Shown: positions 47,216 through 54,477 of the stretch, in pieces
Position numbering within the stretch: the stretch's first letter is position 1
Layout: each line of letters begins with the position of its first letter
Source of the DNA: Spirosomataceae bacterium TFI 002
Lineage (GTDB): Bacteria; Bacteroidota; Bacteroidia; Cytophagales; Spirosomataceae
Direction of reading: 5' to 3'
DNA length: 64,000 nucleotides
NCBI GenBank assembly: GCA_900230115.1
Contig: LT907983.1
Coordinates: 2,542,001 to 2,606,000 of the forward strand
Notes under the pieces: model-generated
What the model saw: only the letters and a program-made list of their open reading frames with translations
What the model was told of the DNA's origin: nothing
Databases searched by the model: none
Made by a program: the position numbers and the translations under genes

Positions 47216-48669
47216 GATATCACTTTACCATCTTCCAACCTTAATGTATGCTGCACACAAGAAGGAATCTCTTCTAGATTGTGAGTTACATAAATAAGGG
47301 TTTTGTCAAGTTTAGTGACCAATTCATCCACCAATTCTCTAAAATAGACCATGTGGCTGTAATCCAAGTTTTGGCATGGCTCGTCAAGGACAAGTAGGGG
47401 AGGGTTTTTGATCAATGCCCTGGCAAGTAAAACTTGTCTTTGCTCTCCTGTAGAAAGTTCTCCAAGAGGTCTTTCTTTTATTTCTTCCAAATTTAGGAGC
47501 TTGAGGTAAGCATTGGTTTTTGCAAGCTCTTCTTCATTCAAGGTTTTTATTAAGCCGATGGTATCAAACAAACCGGAAGCCACTACCTTCCATACCCTTT
47601 GGTTTTTTGGAAAAAAGAGATGCAGCTCTGGCGAAACAAAGCCAGTACGCTTCTTTAAGTCCCAAATACTTTCACCAGTACCTCTCTGCTGATCAAATAA
47701 CACTAAGTCATTTTGATAAGCCTGAGGGTTATCTGCCATGATTAAGCTGAGTAATGTGCTTTTACCTGATCCATTTGGTCCCATAAGAGCCCAGCGTCCA
47801 CCACGTTTCACCTCCCAGTTAATATTGTCCAAAACACGCTTTTCTCCGTATTTGACCCAGCCATTGGTGACTTTCACAGCTGTAGTAAAGTCATTTAAGT
47901 AAGTTTTGTCAATGGATCGAAGCATTGCTTCATCTAGCGATAGTTTATTTGGCTTATATGCTGATAAGGTAAACGGACGTTGATGAATTTGTTTTATTTC
48001 TCCTTTATCAAATTCAATGATTTCTTCAACATTGTCTGGAAAGTCACTTGGAGAAGCAACAAGAATAAACTGGGTCTTGATATTACTCAATAGTGACTTG
48101 AGAGCTGTTTTGCTTTTGGTATCCAAGCCAGTAAATGGGTTGTCAAGCAACAATATTTCGGGCTCTTCTAATAATGCCATTGCAATTAAGCTTCGGCGAG
48201 TTTCACCGTTGGAAAGGGTAGCAACTTTGCGATCTAGCAAATGAGAAATGTTCATTTGTTTTGCAATGTTCTTAACTTTTTCAATTGCATACTTGGGATC
48301 TGGTAATTCAACGGACTTTTCATCTATTGTACCAATAGGTTTTACTTGATTTTGTAAAACTTCAAATACCGTAGGCCCTATCTCCGAGTCATAGGCTTGA
48401 TATCGCTGTTGGTAATATTGATATGCAGCTCCTACGATTCTATGAAATGAATAATCTCTAGCTACCTGCTGTATTTTGGAATAGTGAGGCTTGCTTATTT
48501 TCCCCTGAAATGGAAATATTCGTCCCGAAATTGCGTCTAAAAAGGTGCTTTTTCCCGAAGCATTTGCTCCTACAATTCCAATGTTCTTTCCTTTTGGAAT
48601 AGAAATACTTATGTTTTTAAGGACAATATTTGTCCCCTTTTTGATCTTAACATTTGAGAATTCAATCAT
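47212..48669 (-). CDS. ModF-like protein with two ABC ATPase domains
   Basis: 485 residues with two tandem ABC domains and no membrane segments. Domain 1 has Walker A GANASGKST, signature LSNGETRR and Walker B ILLLDNP; domain 2 has GPNGSGKST, LSTGEQRQ and LLVLDEP. The layout fits ModF/PhrA, which is linked to molybdate but of unclear function. No permease or binding-protein gene is adjacent. The promoter must lie in or before the repeat-rich region that begins about 110 bp upstream. Confidence 0.85.
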   Translation of the reverse strand: MIEFSNVKIKKGTNIVLKNISISIPKGKNIGIVGANASGKSTFLDAISGRIFPFQGKISKPHYSKIQQVARDYSFHRIVGAAYQYYQQRYQAYDSEIGPTVFEVLQNQVKPIGTIDEKSVELPDPKYAIEKVKNIAKQMNISHLLDRKVATLSNGETRRSLIAMALLEEPEILLLDNPFTGLDTKSKTALKSLLSNIKTQFILVASPSDFPDNVEEIIEFDKGEIKQIHQRPFTLSAYKPNKLSLDEAMLRSIDKTYLNDFTTAVKVTNGWVKYGEKRVLDNINWEVKRGGRWALMGPNGSGKSTLLSLIMADNPQAYQNDLVLFDQQRGTGESIWDLKKRTGFVSPELHLFFPKNQRVWKVVASGLFDTIGLIKTLNEEELAKTNAYLKLLNLEEIKERPLGELSTGEQRQVLLARALIKNPPLLVLDEPCQNLDYSHMVYFRELVDELVTKLDKTLIYVTHNLEEIPSCVQHTLRLEDGKVIS

Positions 48670-48780
48670 TACGTAAATATAGTGGTCTTTGCGGAAGCTT
48701 TGGTATTTTTGAATATTGCTCAGAATGCAAAGTCTATGAAAAAAGGAATGACTTCCTAAAGCCTTTCAAAGAAAACATCC

Positions 48781-48931
48781 GCTGTGCGAAGCTTGTAGCT
48801 TCGTACGTGTGTTATGAGGCCGCTGGCCGTTTTCAATATGACTTACTCAGAAGTTAGGCCCAAATCAAGGTATGACCTTTCTTGGATTTTCCTAGTTTTG
48901 TTTCCTTGAGATCTTTTCAAATATTGTAGTG
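48781..48931 (+). repeat. Repeat B, copy 1 (structured intergenic repeat)
   Basis: It starts GCTGTGCGAAGC and ends ATATTGTAGTG. It contains a perfect hairpin CGAAGCT-TGT-AGCTTCG and a second, GGCC-GCT-GGCC, followed by GTTTT, then GTTAGGC and CCTAGTTTTG. It is similar along its length to 50381-50600 and 51752-51990 but lacks their last 60-90 bases and runs straight into element A copy 1. Confidence 0.85.
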
Positions 48932-48935
48932 CTTT

Positions 48936-49169
48936 TTCGTCCTCTCAGGGTCTTCGTTTCGAGACCCTGAGATTGTTATAATGCTTTGCAATATTAATTC
49001 AACTTTTTTTGTCAACTCCGTGAAGTATTTATTCACTCCTATTTTTATTATGCATTCTAGGAGGTTGTTATTTTAATTTTCAGAGGAACATACATAATTG
49101 ATAAGGGAATTTTTATATATAATTTAGCATCCTCAGGGTCCCAAAATGGAGACCCTGAGGCGACTGAAA
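48936..49169 (+). repeat. 234-bp element A, copy 1
   Basis: Bounded at the left by a hairpin CTCAGGGTCT-8 bases-AGACCCTGAG and at the right by CCTCAGGGTC-11 bases-GACCCTGAGG. The outer ends form an imperfect inverted repeat (TTCGTCCTCTCAGGGTC against the reverse of GACCCTGAGGCGACTGAAA). The interior is AT-rich and without a gene. Copies 2 and 3 are the same length and differ at only a few positions. No target duplication is seen. Confidence 0.92.
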
Positions 49170-49217
49170 TGCAAAGTACATGGAGTTTCCGTCCTCTTAA
49201 GTCTCATTTTTGAATTC

Positions 49218-49451
49218 TTCGTCCTCTCAGGGTCTTCGTTTCGAGACCCTGAGAATGTTATAGTGCTTTGCAATATTAATTCAACTTTTTTTGTCAACTC
49301 CGTGAAGTATTTATTCACTCCTATTTTTATTATGCATTCTAGGAGGCTGTTATTTTAATTTTCAGAGGAACATACATAATTGATAAGGGAATTTTTATAT
49401 ATAATTTAGCATCCTCAGGGTCCCAAAATGGAGACCCTGAGGCGACTGAAA
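49218..49451 (+). repeat. 234-bp element A, copy 2
   Basis: Nearly identical to copy 1; differences seen include GAATGTTATAGTG for GATTGTTATAATG and one base in AGGAGGCTG. It is separated from copy 1 by 48 bp, and its right end lies about 30 bp before the start of a membrane-protein gene. Confidence 0.92.
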
Positions 49452-49480
49452 AGTGACGTCAAACCAAATTGCCAAGATTA

Positions 49481-50314
49481 ATGTTTAAACAAGTAAAAAA
49501 ATTTCTACTACTTTATTTAGCCCTAGGATTATTTGACGCATTTCTATTCGTGATTATTACAAAGTATTCACCAGAAAATATTAATTACGATTGGAGTTTC
49601 TATCAGTTTTTATACGTTCTATTTTCTCCAATGTTTTATTTTTACTATATATCGTTTGTCATCTTGTTTTTATTATTCAGAGGTGTTTTAAGTGTTATAA
49701 AGTTTAAATATATATTTTTGGCTTTACTATTATCAGGCGTAGCATCCTCTTTTTGTGTTCAATTTGTTACTAATCTAATAAATGGAAACACATTTAATTC
49801 TACTTATGGTTATGAAAAGGCGTTTTTAATTGCAAAGTATGCGGCAAGAGGGTTATTTTTAGGAGTTGGTTACTTTTATTTTTTTGAAAAAGTAAAGGAA
49901 AACGAAAGATTCAGCCTGCGTTCAAATGACTTCAATAGAATTGTTCTGTTGTCAATTTTAATGGTTTTTTCACGTTCCTTATTAGTGTGGTTTTTGGATT
50001 CTTTTAATGAAAGTGGAACATATCAAACTAAGGTATCGGTCTTTTCTATTTCAACATTAACTTGGATTGGATCGTATTTTGTTTTTATCATAACTTTTTA
50101 CTTTTTAGAAATTTTATTGAGCAATAAAATGGGTGAAAAATTCAAAATTCTGCACCAATATTTACTCAGTTTTGGATTGACTTTTCTCTTTTTTTATCTG
50201 CCTTCAATAATTCGGTTTTCAAGTCCGGATTATTTTAAATTATCGATTATTTTCATGCTGTCTTCTTTATTGTTCGTATTCTTAAATAATCATATAAAAA
50301 AAATATTTAATTGA
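49481..50314 (+). CDS. Multi-pass membrane protein of unknown family
   Basis: 277 residues from the ATG at 49481; a TTG four codons earlier is also possible. Seven or eight hydrophobic helices span nearly the whole protein, with short charged loops (KVKENERFSLRSNDFNR). I recognise no family. The gene is strikingly AT-rich, unlike the core genes around it, which suggests recent acquisition. It is framed by element A on the left and repeat B on the right and has no obvious partner. Confidence 0.65.
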   Translation: MFKQVKKFLLLYLALGLFDAFLFVIITKYSPENINYDWSFYQFLYVLFSPMFYFYYISFVILFLLFRGVLSVIKFKYIFLALLLSGVASSFCVQFVTNLINGNTFNSTYGYEKAFLIAKYAARGLFLGVGYFYFFEKVKENERFSLRSNDFNRIVLLSILMVFSRSLLVWFLDSFNESGTYQTKVSVFSISTLTWIGSYFVFIITFYFLEILLSNKMGEKFKILHQYLLSFGLTFLFFYLPSIIRFSSPDYFKLSIIFMLSSLLFVFLNNHIKKIFN

Positions 50315-50380
50315 CTTCGTCTAACTGTGCTGAGCTTTAATCTTAGTACGTCTGTCATTGTACCTTCAGCCCTTTTCTCT

Positions 50381-50603
50381 GCTGTGTGAAGCTTTTGGCT
50401 TCGTACGTATTTCACGAGGCCTCTGGCCGTTTTCAATATGACTTACTCAGAAGGTAAATTCAAACTAAGGTCTGACTTTTCTTGCATTTTCCTAGTTATG
50501 TGGTGTTTACTTTGCTTTCTTCAATGAATGTAATGCTTGTAAGCCCGGTCGAAGACCTAGAAACATAGCTGCGAACCGGGACGCCGGAGCGGGCAGAGCC
50601 TTT
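50381..50603 (+). repeat. Repeat B, copy 2
   Basis: Matches copies 1 and 3 from GCTGTGTGAAGC onward. The first hairpin has changed to GAAGC-TTTTG-GCTTC, still paired, and the second is GGCC-TCT-GGCC. Its distal part (AAGCCCGGTCGAAGACCTAG to GGCAGAGCC) is shared with copy 3 but missing from copy 1. It abuts element A copy 3 directly. Confidence 0.83.
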
Positions 50604-50837
50604 TTCGTCCTCTCAGGGTCTTCGTTTCGAGACCCTGAGATTGTTATAATGCTTTGCAATATTAATTCAACTTTTTTTGTCAACTCGGTGAAGTATTTAT
50701 TCACTCCTATTTTTATTATGTATTCTAGGAGGCTGTTATTTGAATTTTCAGAGGAACATACATAATTGTTAAGGGAATTTTTATATATAATTTAGCATCC
50801 ACAGGGTCCCAAAATGGAGACCCTGAGGCGACTGAAA
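50604..50837 (+). repeat. 234-bp element A, copy 3
   Basis: Same length as copies 1 and 2, with a handful of substitutions (for example CCACAGGG for CCTCAGGG in the right hairpin, GTTAAGGG for GATAAGGG). The right end is 14 bp before the toxin gene ATG and is in frame with it for about 30 codons. Confidence 0.92.
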
Positions 50838-50851
50838 AAATTGATGATATA

Positions 50852-51337
50852 ATGGAAAATATTATAAATGCAAATATTGAAACGTCAAGAAATGCAAACT
50901 TGGCTGAATGGGTTGATCTGGTTAGACCCAAGGGTCAATGGGACTATAAGGATACTAAGAAACAAGAAGATAACATATTTGGATTAGCAAATAAGCTAAG
51001 AGAGGAATCTGAAGATCAAAACGAATACACGGTACATACAGCATTCCAATGGAAGAGTTATGTTTTTAATGATCCCTCCGATATTGGTAATTTTAATTAT
51101 GGGCTCACAGGTAGATTTATAGGAAACGTTGGGTTTAAAAAACAAACATTGAATGATTGGGCGGGTTACCTTCAAACGCTAAAAGATACAGTCTATGGTG
51201 ATTTTGAAAAAGCATTTGATGAGTGGGAAACTATAAATACAAGTCCACCATTTGGCGATGAACCAGATGATTATTACTGGTCAAATCAAGGAATGAAATA
51301 TGCTGAATCCATTTTAAATTGTCCTTGCCCAAACTAA
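50852..51337 (+). CDS. Orphan polymorphic toxin domain, type 44 (Ntox44-like)
   Basis: 161 residues with no signal, delivery or repeat region. The C-terminal half resembles bacterial toxin 44: GNFNYGLTGRFIG (79-91), a helical stretch with WAGYLQTL (103-110), FGDEPDD (134-140) and SNQGMKYAE (144-152). In known proteins this domain is the C-terminal tip of large secreted polymorphic toxins and is predicted to be a nuclease. Here it stands alone, directly after element A copy 3, with a membrane protein gene stop-start coupled after it. It may be a displaced toxin tip. Family assignment is from remembered motifs. Confidence 0.7.
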   Translation: MENIINANIETSRNANLAEWVDLVRPKGQWDYKDTKKQEDNIFGLANKLREESEDQNEYTVHTAFQWKSYVFNDPSDIGNFNYGLTGRFIGNVGFKKQTLNDWAGYLQTLKDTVYGDFEKAFDEWETINTSPPFGDEPDDYYWSNQGMKYAESILNCPCPN

Positions 51338-51768
51338 TGAAAACTGTAAATAAACTATTGGACGTCATCTTTATAATTGTGGTTACGGCTTTCTTAATTA
51401 TATACGTATATTTTACAAGGAACGATGTCTTTCACTTTAATTACCCTTATAGATTGAGCTATGGCGAAGTATTTTTTCAAATAGTAATTATTCTAACAAT
51501 TTTAGCAGCAATTTATTTATTGATTATTAAAGCTAAATTTTTATTTAATTCAAAATACACTTTTCAATTAAGGATTGATTCTGTATTCATTAAGCTAATC
51601 ACTATGGTATTTTTATGTTTGTTTTTAACATATATATTTTCAATTGATTTTCTTCGAGTTTTAATAGATGGTTCGAATAAGATGCATATATCTATAATTT
51701 GGTTTCATATTAGCATAAGAATTATTGGGTTCTATTTTTTTATTAAATCCCCTGTGCGACGCTTGTAG
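51337..51768 (+). CDS. Small membrane protein coupled to the toxin gene, candidate immunity protein
   Basis: 143 residues from the ATG at 51337, which shares its A with the toxin stop codon (TAATG). An earlier TTG at 51319 is less likely. Four hydrophobic helices are visible (near residues 5-25, 40-58, 75-98 and 115-135). I recognise no family. The coupling to a toxin-44 domain suggests an immunity protein. The last few codons (SPVRRL) and the stop lie in repeat B copy 3, so the original C-terminus may have been replaced. Confidence 0.65.
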   Translation: MKTVNKLLDVIFIIVVTAFLIIYVYFTRNDVFHFNYPYRLSYGEVFFQIVIILTILAAIYLLIIKAKFLFNSKYTFQLRIDSVFIKLITMVFLCLFLTYIFSIDFLRVLIDGSNKMHISIIWFHISIRIIGFYFFIKSPVRRL

Positions 51769-51990
51769 CTTCGTACGTGTGTTATGAGGCCTCTGGCCGT
51801 TTTTTACAAGGCTTACACAGAAGTTAGGTCCAAATTAAGGTCTGGCTTTTCTTGGATTTACCTAGTTTTGTAGTGTTTCCTTGAGACCTTTTTAAATATT
51901 GTAGTGTTCGAAAGCCCAGTCGAAACTTGTTCCGCCCATGTTCATGTGGATGACCTAGAAACACAACTGATAAGGCAGAGCCTTTTAAGG
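51752..51990 (+). repeat. Repeat B, copy 3
   Basis: Starts CTGTGCGACGC within the end of the preceding gene. It contains the imperfect first hairpin, GGCC-TCT-GGCC, CACAGAAGTTAGGT and the distal part CCCAGTCGAA to GGCAGAGCCTTTT shared with copy 2, with about 20 extra bases in the middle. No element A follows it. Confidence 0.83.
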
Positions 51991-52018
51991 GTGAAGAAAT
52001 AGTAGTTCAACTTATATC

Positions 52019-52391
52019 CTATTTCAGGAAAAAGTTTTGAGGTGTTGACCATGAATCAATTTCTAAGCACCCTATATTTTCATATTCCTTACTTGCAACA
52101 AAGTCTTTAATATCATTTGCAAACTCATTAATTATTTTGGCAATGTTATTTGTTGTCAAATTACCTGTTCTAATCCAAATGATTTTGGGGGGTGGCCAAA
52201 TAGGTTGGCGAGTTCATAGAAATCAGCGTCGAAAGTGACTATGGTTTAACTATTCAGTTCACAGTGTTTTCTAACTTCCCTGTTCGTTTTGCCATTCAAA
52301 CCTATGCTTGAAGTATGGGCTGAGTTGGGAAATGAATTTTCAATTTTTTAAGTATTCGACATGAGATATTTTCATCAAAGAAAAGCTTCAT
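52019..52391 (-). pseudogene. DUF5615 PIN-like toxin remnant
   Basis: The ATG at 52391 begins MKLFFDENISCRILKKL, the DUF5615 start. The frame is lost at CATTTCCCAAC; the next frame reads SIGLNGKTNREV, an in-frame TAA, then TIVTFDADFYELANLFGHPP. A second shift at the CCCCCCAAAA run gives IIWIRTGNLTTNNIAKIINE to a stop at 52019. Two one-base losses plus one nonsense change mean a real pseudogene. The start overlaps the DUF433 antitoxin stop by 4 bp. Confidence 0.88.
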
Positions 52392-52612
52392 GACGCAATT
52401 CTTATATTATGCTCTTTGTCAGCAGCATATAATAAACAAGACTGAATTGCTTCTTTTTTCAGCTGAGGGTAATCTTCCAATATTTCGGCAATTGACATTT
52501 CATTTGCTAGCCAATTTAGAACTTCAGAAACACTGATTCTTGTCCCTTTAATAACTGGTCTGCCAAATCGTACATTTGCGTCTATCTCAATATGTTCTCT
52601 ATAGTTTATCAT
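52388..52612 (-). CDS. DUF433 antitoxin
   Basis: 74 residues, full length for DUF433. RFGRPVIKGTRISVSEVLNWLA followed by ILEDYPQLKKEAIQSCLLYA is the family pattern, a helix-turn-helix-like DNA-binding antitoxin. It is paired with the eroded PIN-like toxin through an ATGA overlap. The antitoxin is intact, so it may persist for regulation or to neutralise related toxins elsewhere in the genome. Confidence 0.9.
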   Translation of the reverse strand: MINYREHIEIDANVRFGRPVIKGTRISVSEVLNWLANEMSIAEILEDYPQLKKEAIQSCLLYAADKEHNIRIAS

Positions 52613-52995
52613 ACTTTGAATTGATTAATCAAATATATAAATTTCAAACGATTTTTTCCTTTAACCCAAACTGTTTATAGCTTCGTGTTGCAAGTTGTGC
52701 AGGGCTTATAGCATCTAAGGGGTGAATTGAAGGCTCAAATCCCTCCTTCTTGATAGGCATTTAGTTTACAATAAACTAGCTTTTCTAATTTTTAACGAAA
52801 TCACAACCTCTGTGTAAACCTTTGTGTCCTCTGCGGTTAAATAAAACTAACCTTAAACTTCAAAAACAATTCTCATTTGGGATACTTTCGAAAAAAGTAG
52901 TGTAGAGAACCTCAACTCTTCCGAGTTTACATCTTTTTGTTTATGCCTTTCAAAGAAAACACCTAAATTTAAAAACTATTCAACCTTTTGTTTAA
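52613..52995. other. 383-bp intergenic region with a short Bacteroidota-type repeat
   Basis: No gene is seen. Bases 52806-52845 read CCTCTGTGTAAACCTTTGTG then TCCTCTGCGGTTAAATAAAA, a phrase I recognise as a common intergenic repeat in Bacteroidota and some other phyla. Also, 17 bases at 52945-52961 (GCCTTTCAAAGAAAACA) match 48761-48777, just left of repeat B copy 1, exactly. The rest is the sulfatase promoter region. Confidence 0.55.
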
Positions 52996-54477
52996 ATGAA
53001 AAAAACGTTATTTCTAATTACACTAAGCTTTCTATGTATTTCTGGTTTCTCTCAAGATAGACCAAATGTAATCGTGATTTTGGCAGACGACATGGGATAT
53101 GGGGACATTGCAGCGATTAATCCAGACTCAAAGATTCCTACGCCGAACCTTGACAAACTTACTCGCTCGGGAATGTATTTCTCCGAGGCACACTCTGGTT
53201 CAGGGGTATGCACACCTACAAGATATGGATTGTTAACTGGTAGGTATGCTTTTAGGTCTAGCATGAAAAGTGGGGTACTTACAGGTTATGATCCACCGTT
53301 GATAGAATCAGACAGAACTACAATTGCTGATATATTCAAGCAGAGAAACTACAAAACGGCATGCATTGGTAAATGGCACTTAGGACTTGGTTGGCAAGCC
53401 AAAAACACTTGGGAGCCACTTGTGACGGGTGATGTATGGAGTGAAATGAATACTTCAAATGTGAATTACAATGCTGGCTTATCAGAAAGTCCGAATGACT
53501 TGGGTTTTGACTATAGCTTTATCATTCCATCTTCCTTAGATATTGCCCCTTATTTCTATATCGAGAACAAGCAGTTGACAAGTACTAACTACACACGTAA
53601 ACCTGCCTGGAAAAATGACAGTGGGAAAGGAATGTGGTATAGGCTTGGAGATACCGCAGGTGACTTTAAGCATGAGGAGGTGTTAGAAAAATTCACTGAG
53701 AAAAGCATTGATTTTATTGATCAAAATGCTGGAAATCCATTTTTTATGTATGTTCCATATTCTGCCCCTCATTCTCCTTGGTTGCCGTCTAAAGAATTTA
53801 TGGGTAAATCAAAAGCAGGTGTTTATGGCGATTTCATGATGATGGTGGATGCCCAAGTGGGTAAAATAATGGATAAGCTTGAAGCCGAAGGGATAGCCGA
53901 TAACACAATGATAATTTTCACGTCGGACAATGGGGCTAACTGGGAAGATTGGGAAAAAAAGGAATTTGGTCATGAAGCTAATTTTTCTAGAACAGGCAGA
54001 AAGTCAGATGCTTGGGATGGTGGGCATCATGTACCATTTGTTGTTTCTTGGCCTGCAAAAATCAAAGCAGGTAATAAGAGTGATGCCTTAATCTGTCTTA
54101 CTGATGTATTTGCTAGCATGGCGGAGTTACTTTCTGTAGACGTTAATAAAATGGAAGGTGGTGATAGCTTTAGTTTTTTACCTAATTTAATGAGTAAAAA
54201 GACTGAAAGTAGAGACTTTGTAATCCATCACGGAATCTCAGGAAATTTTGCGATTCGGCAAGGAGACTGGAAATATGTAGAAGCTTATGGCTCGGGAGGT
54301 TGGACTTTACCTGAAAAGGAGGCAAAGGAGAAGAACTTGTCTTATGGACAGCTTTATAATATGAAATCAGATCCTTTTGAGGAAAATGATGTGATTAAAA
54401 GTAATCCTAAGATTACTAGTGAATTGATGGATTTGCTTCAAAAGGTGAAAGCTCGTCCAGAAAACAACATCAAATAA
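52996..54477 (+). CDS. Secreted sulfatase (arylsulfatase family)
   Basis: 493 residues with a signal peptide (to about residue 20, SGFSQ). Metal ligands D31/D32 in ILADDMGYGD and the active-site motif CTPTRYGLLTGR with Cys72, the residue converted to formylglycine by a sulfatase-maturing enzyme, are present. TSDNGANWE and KWHLGLG are further conserved parts. It hydrolyses sulfate esters, perhaps of algal or host polysaccharide. The next gene starts directly after its stop, so it heads a three-gene operon. Confidence 0.95.
   Translation: MKKTLFLITLSFLCISGFSQDRPNVIVILADDMGYGDIAAINPDSKIPTPNLDKLTRSGMYFSEAHSGSGVCTPTRYGLLTGRYAFRSSMKSGVLTGYDPPLIESDRTTIADIFKQRNYKTACIGKWHLGLGWQAKNTWEPLVTGDVWSEMNTSNVNYNAGLSESPNDLGFDYSFIIPSSLDIAPYFYIENKQLTSTNYTRKPAWKNDSGKGMWYRLGDTAGDFKHEEVLEKFTEKSIDFIDQNAGNPFFMYVPYSAPHSPWLPSKEFMGKSKAGVYGDFMMMVDAQVGKIMDKLEAEGIADNTMIIFTSDNGANWEDWEKKEFGHEANFSRTGRKSDAWDGGHHVPFVVSWPAKIKAGNKSDALICLTDVFASMAELLSVDVNKMEGGDSFSFLPNLMSKKTESRDFVIHHGISGNFAIRQGDWKYVEAYGSGGWTLPEKEAKEKNLSYGQLYNMKSDPFEENDVIKSNPKITSELMDLLQKVKARPENNIK

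Noticed and set aside
49133-49318. Small leftward frames starting inside element A (MNKYFTELTKK...)
   Set aside because: They run out of the element into unrelated flanks and differ after the element end, so they are by-products of the repeat.
48936-50837. CRISPR-like array
   Set aside because: Repeats are 234 bp with irregular spacing and genes between them; no cas genes are present.
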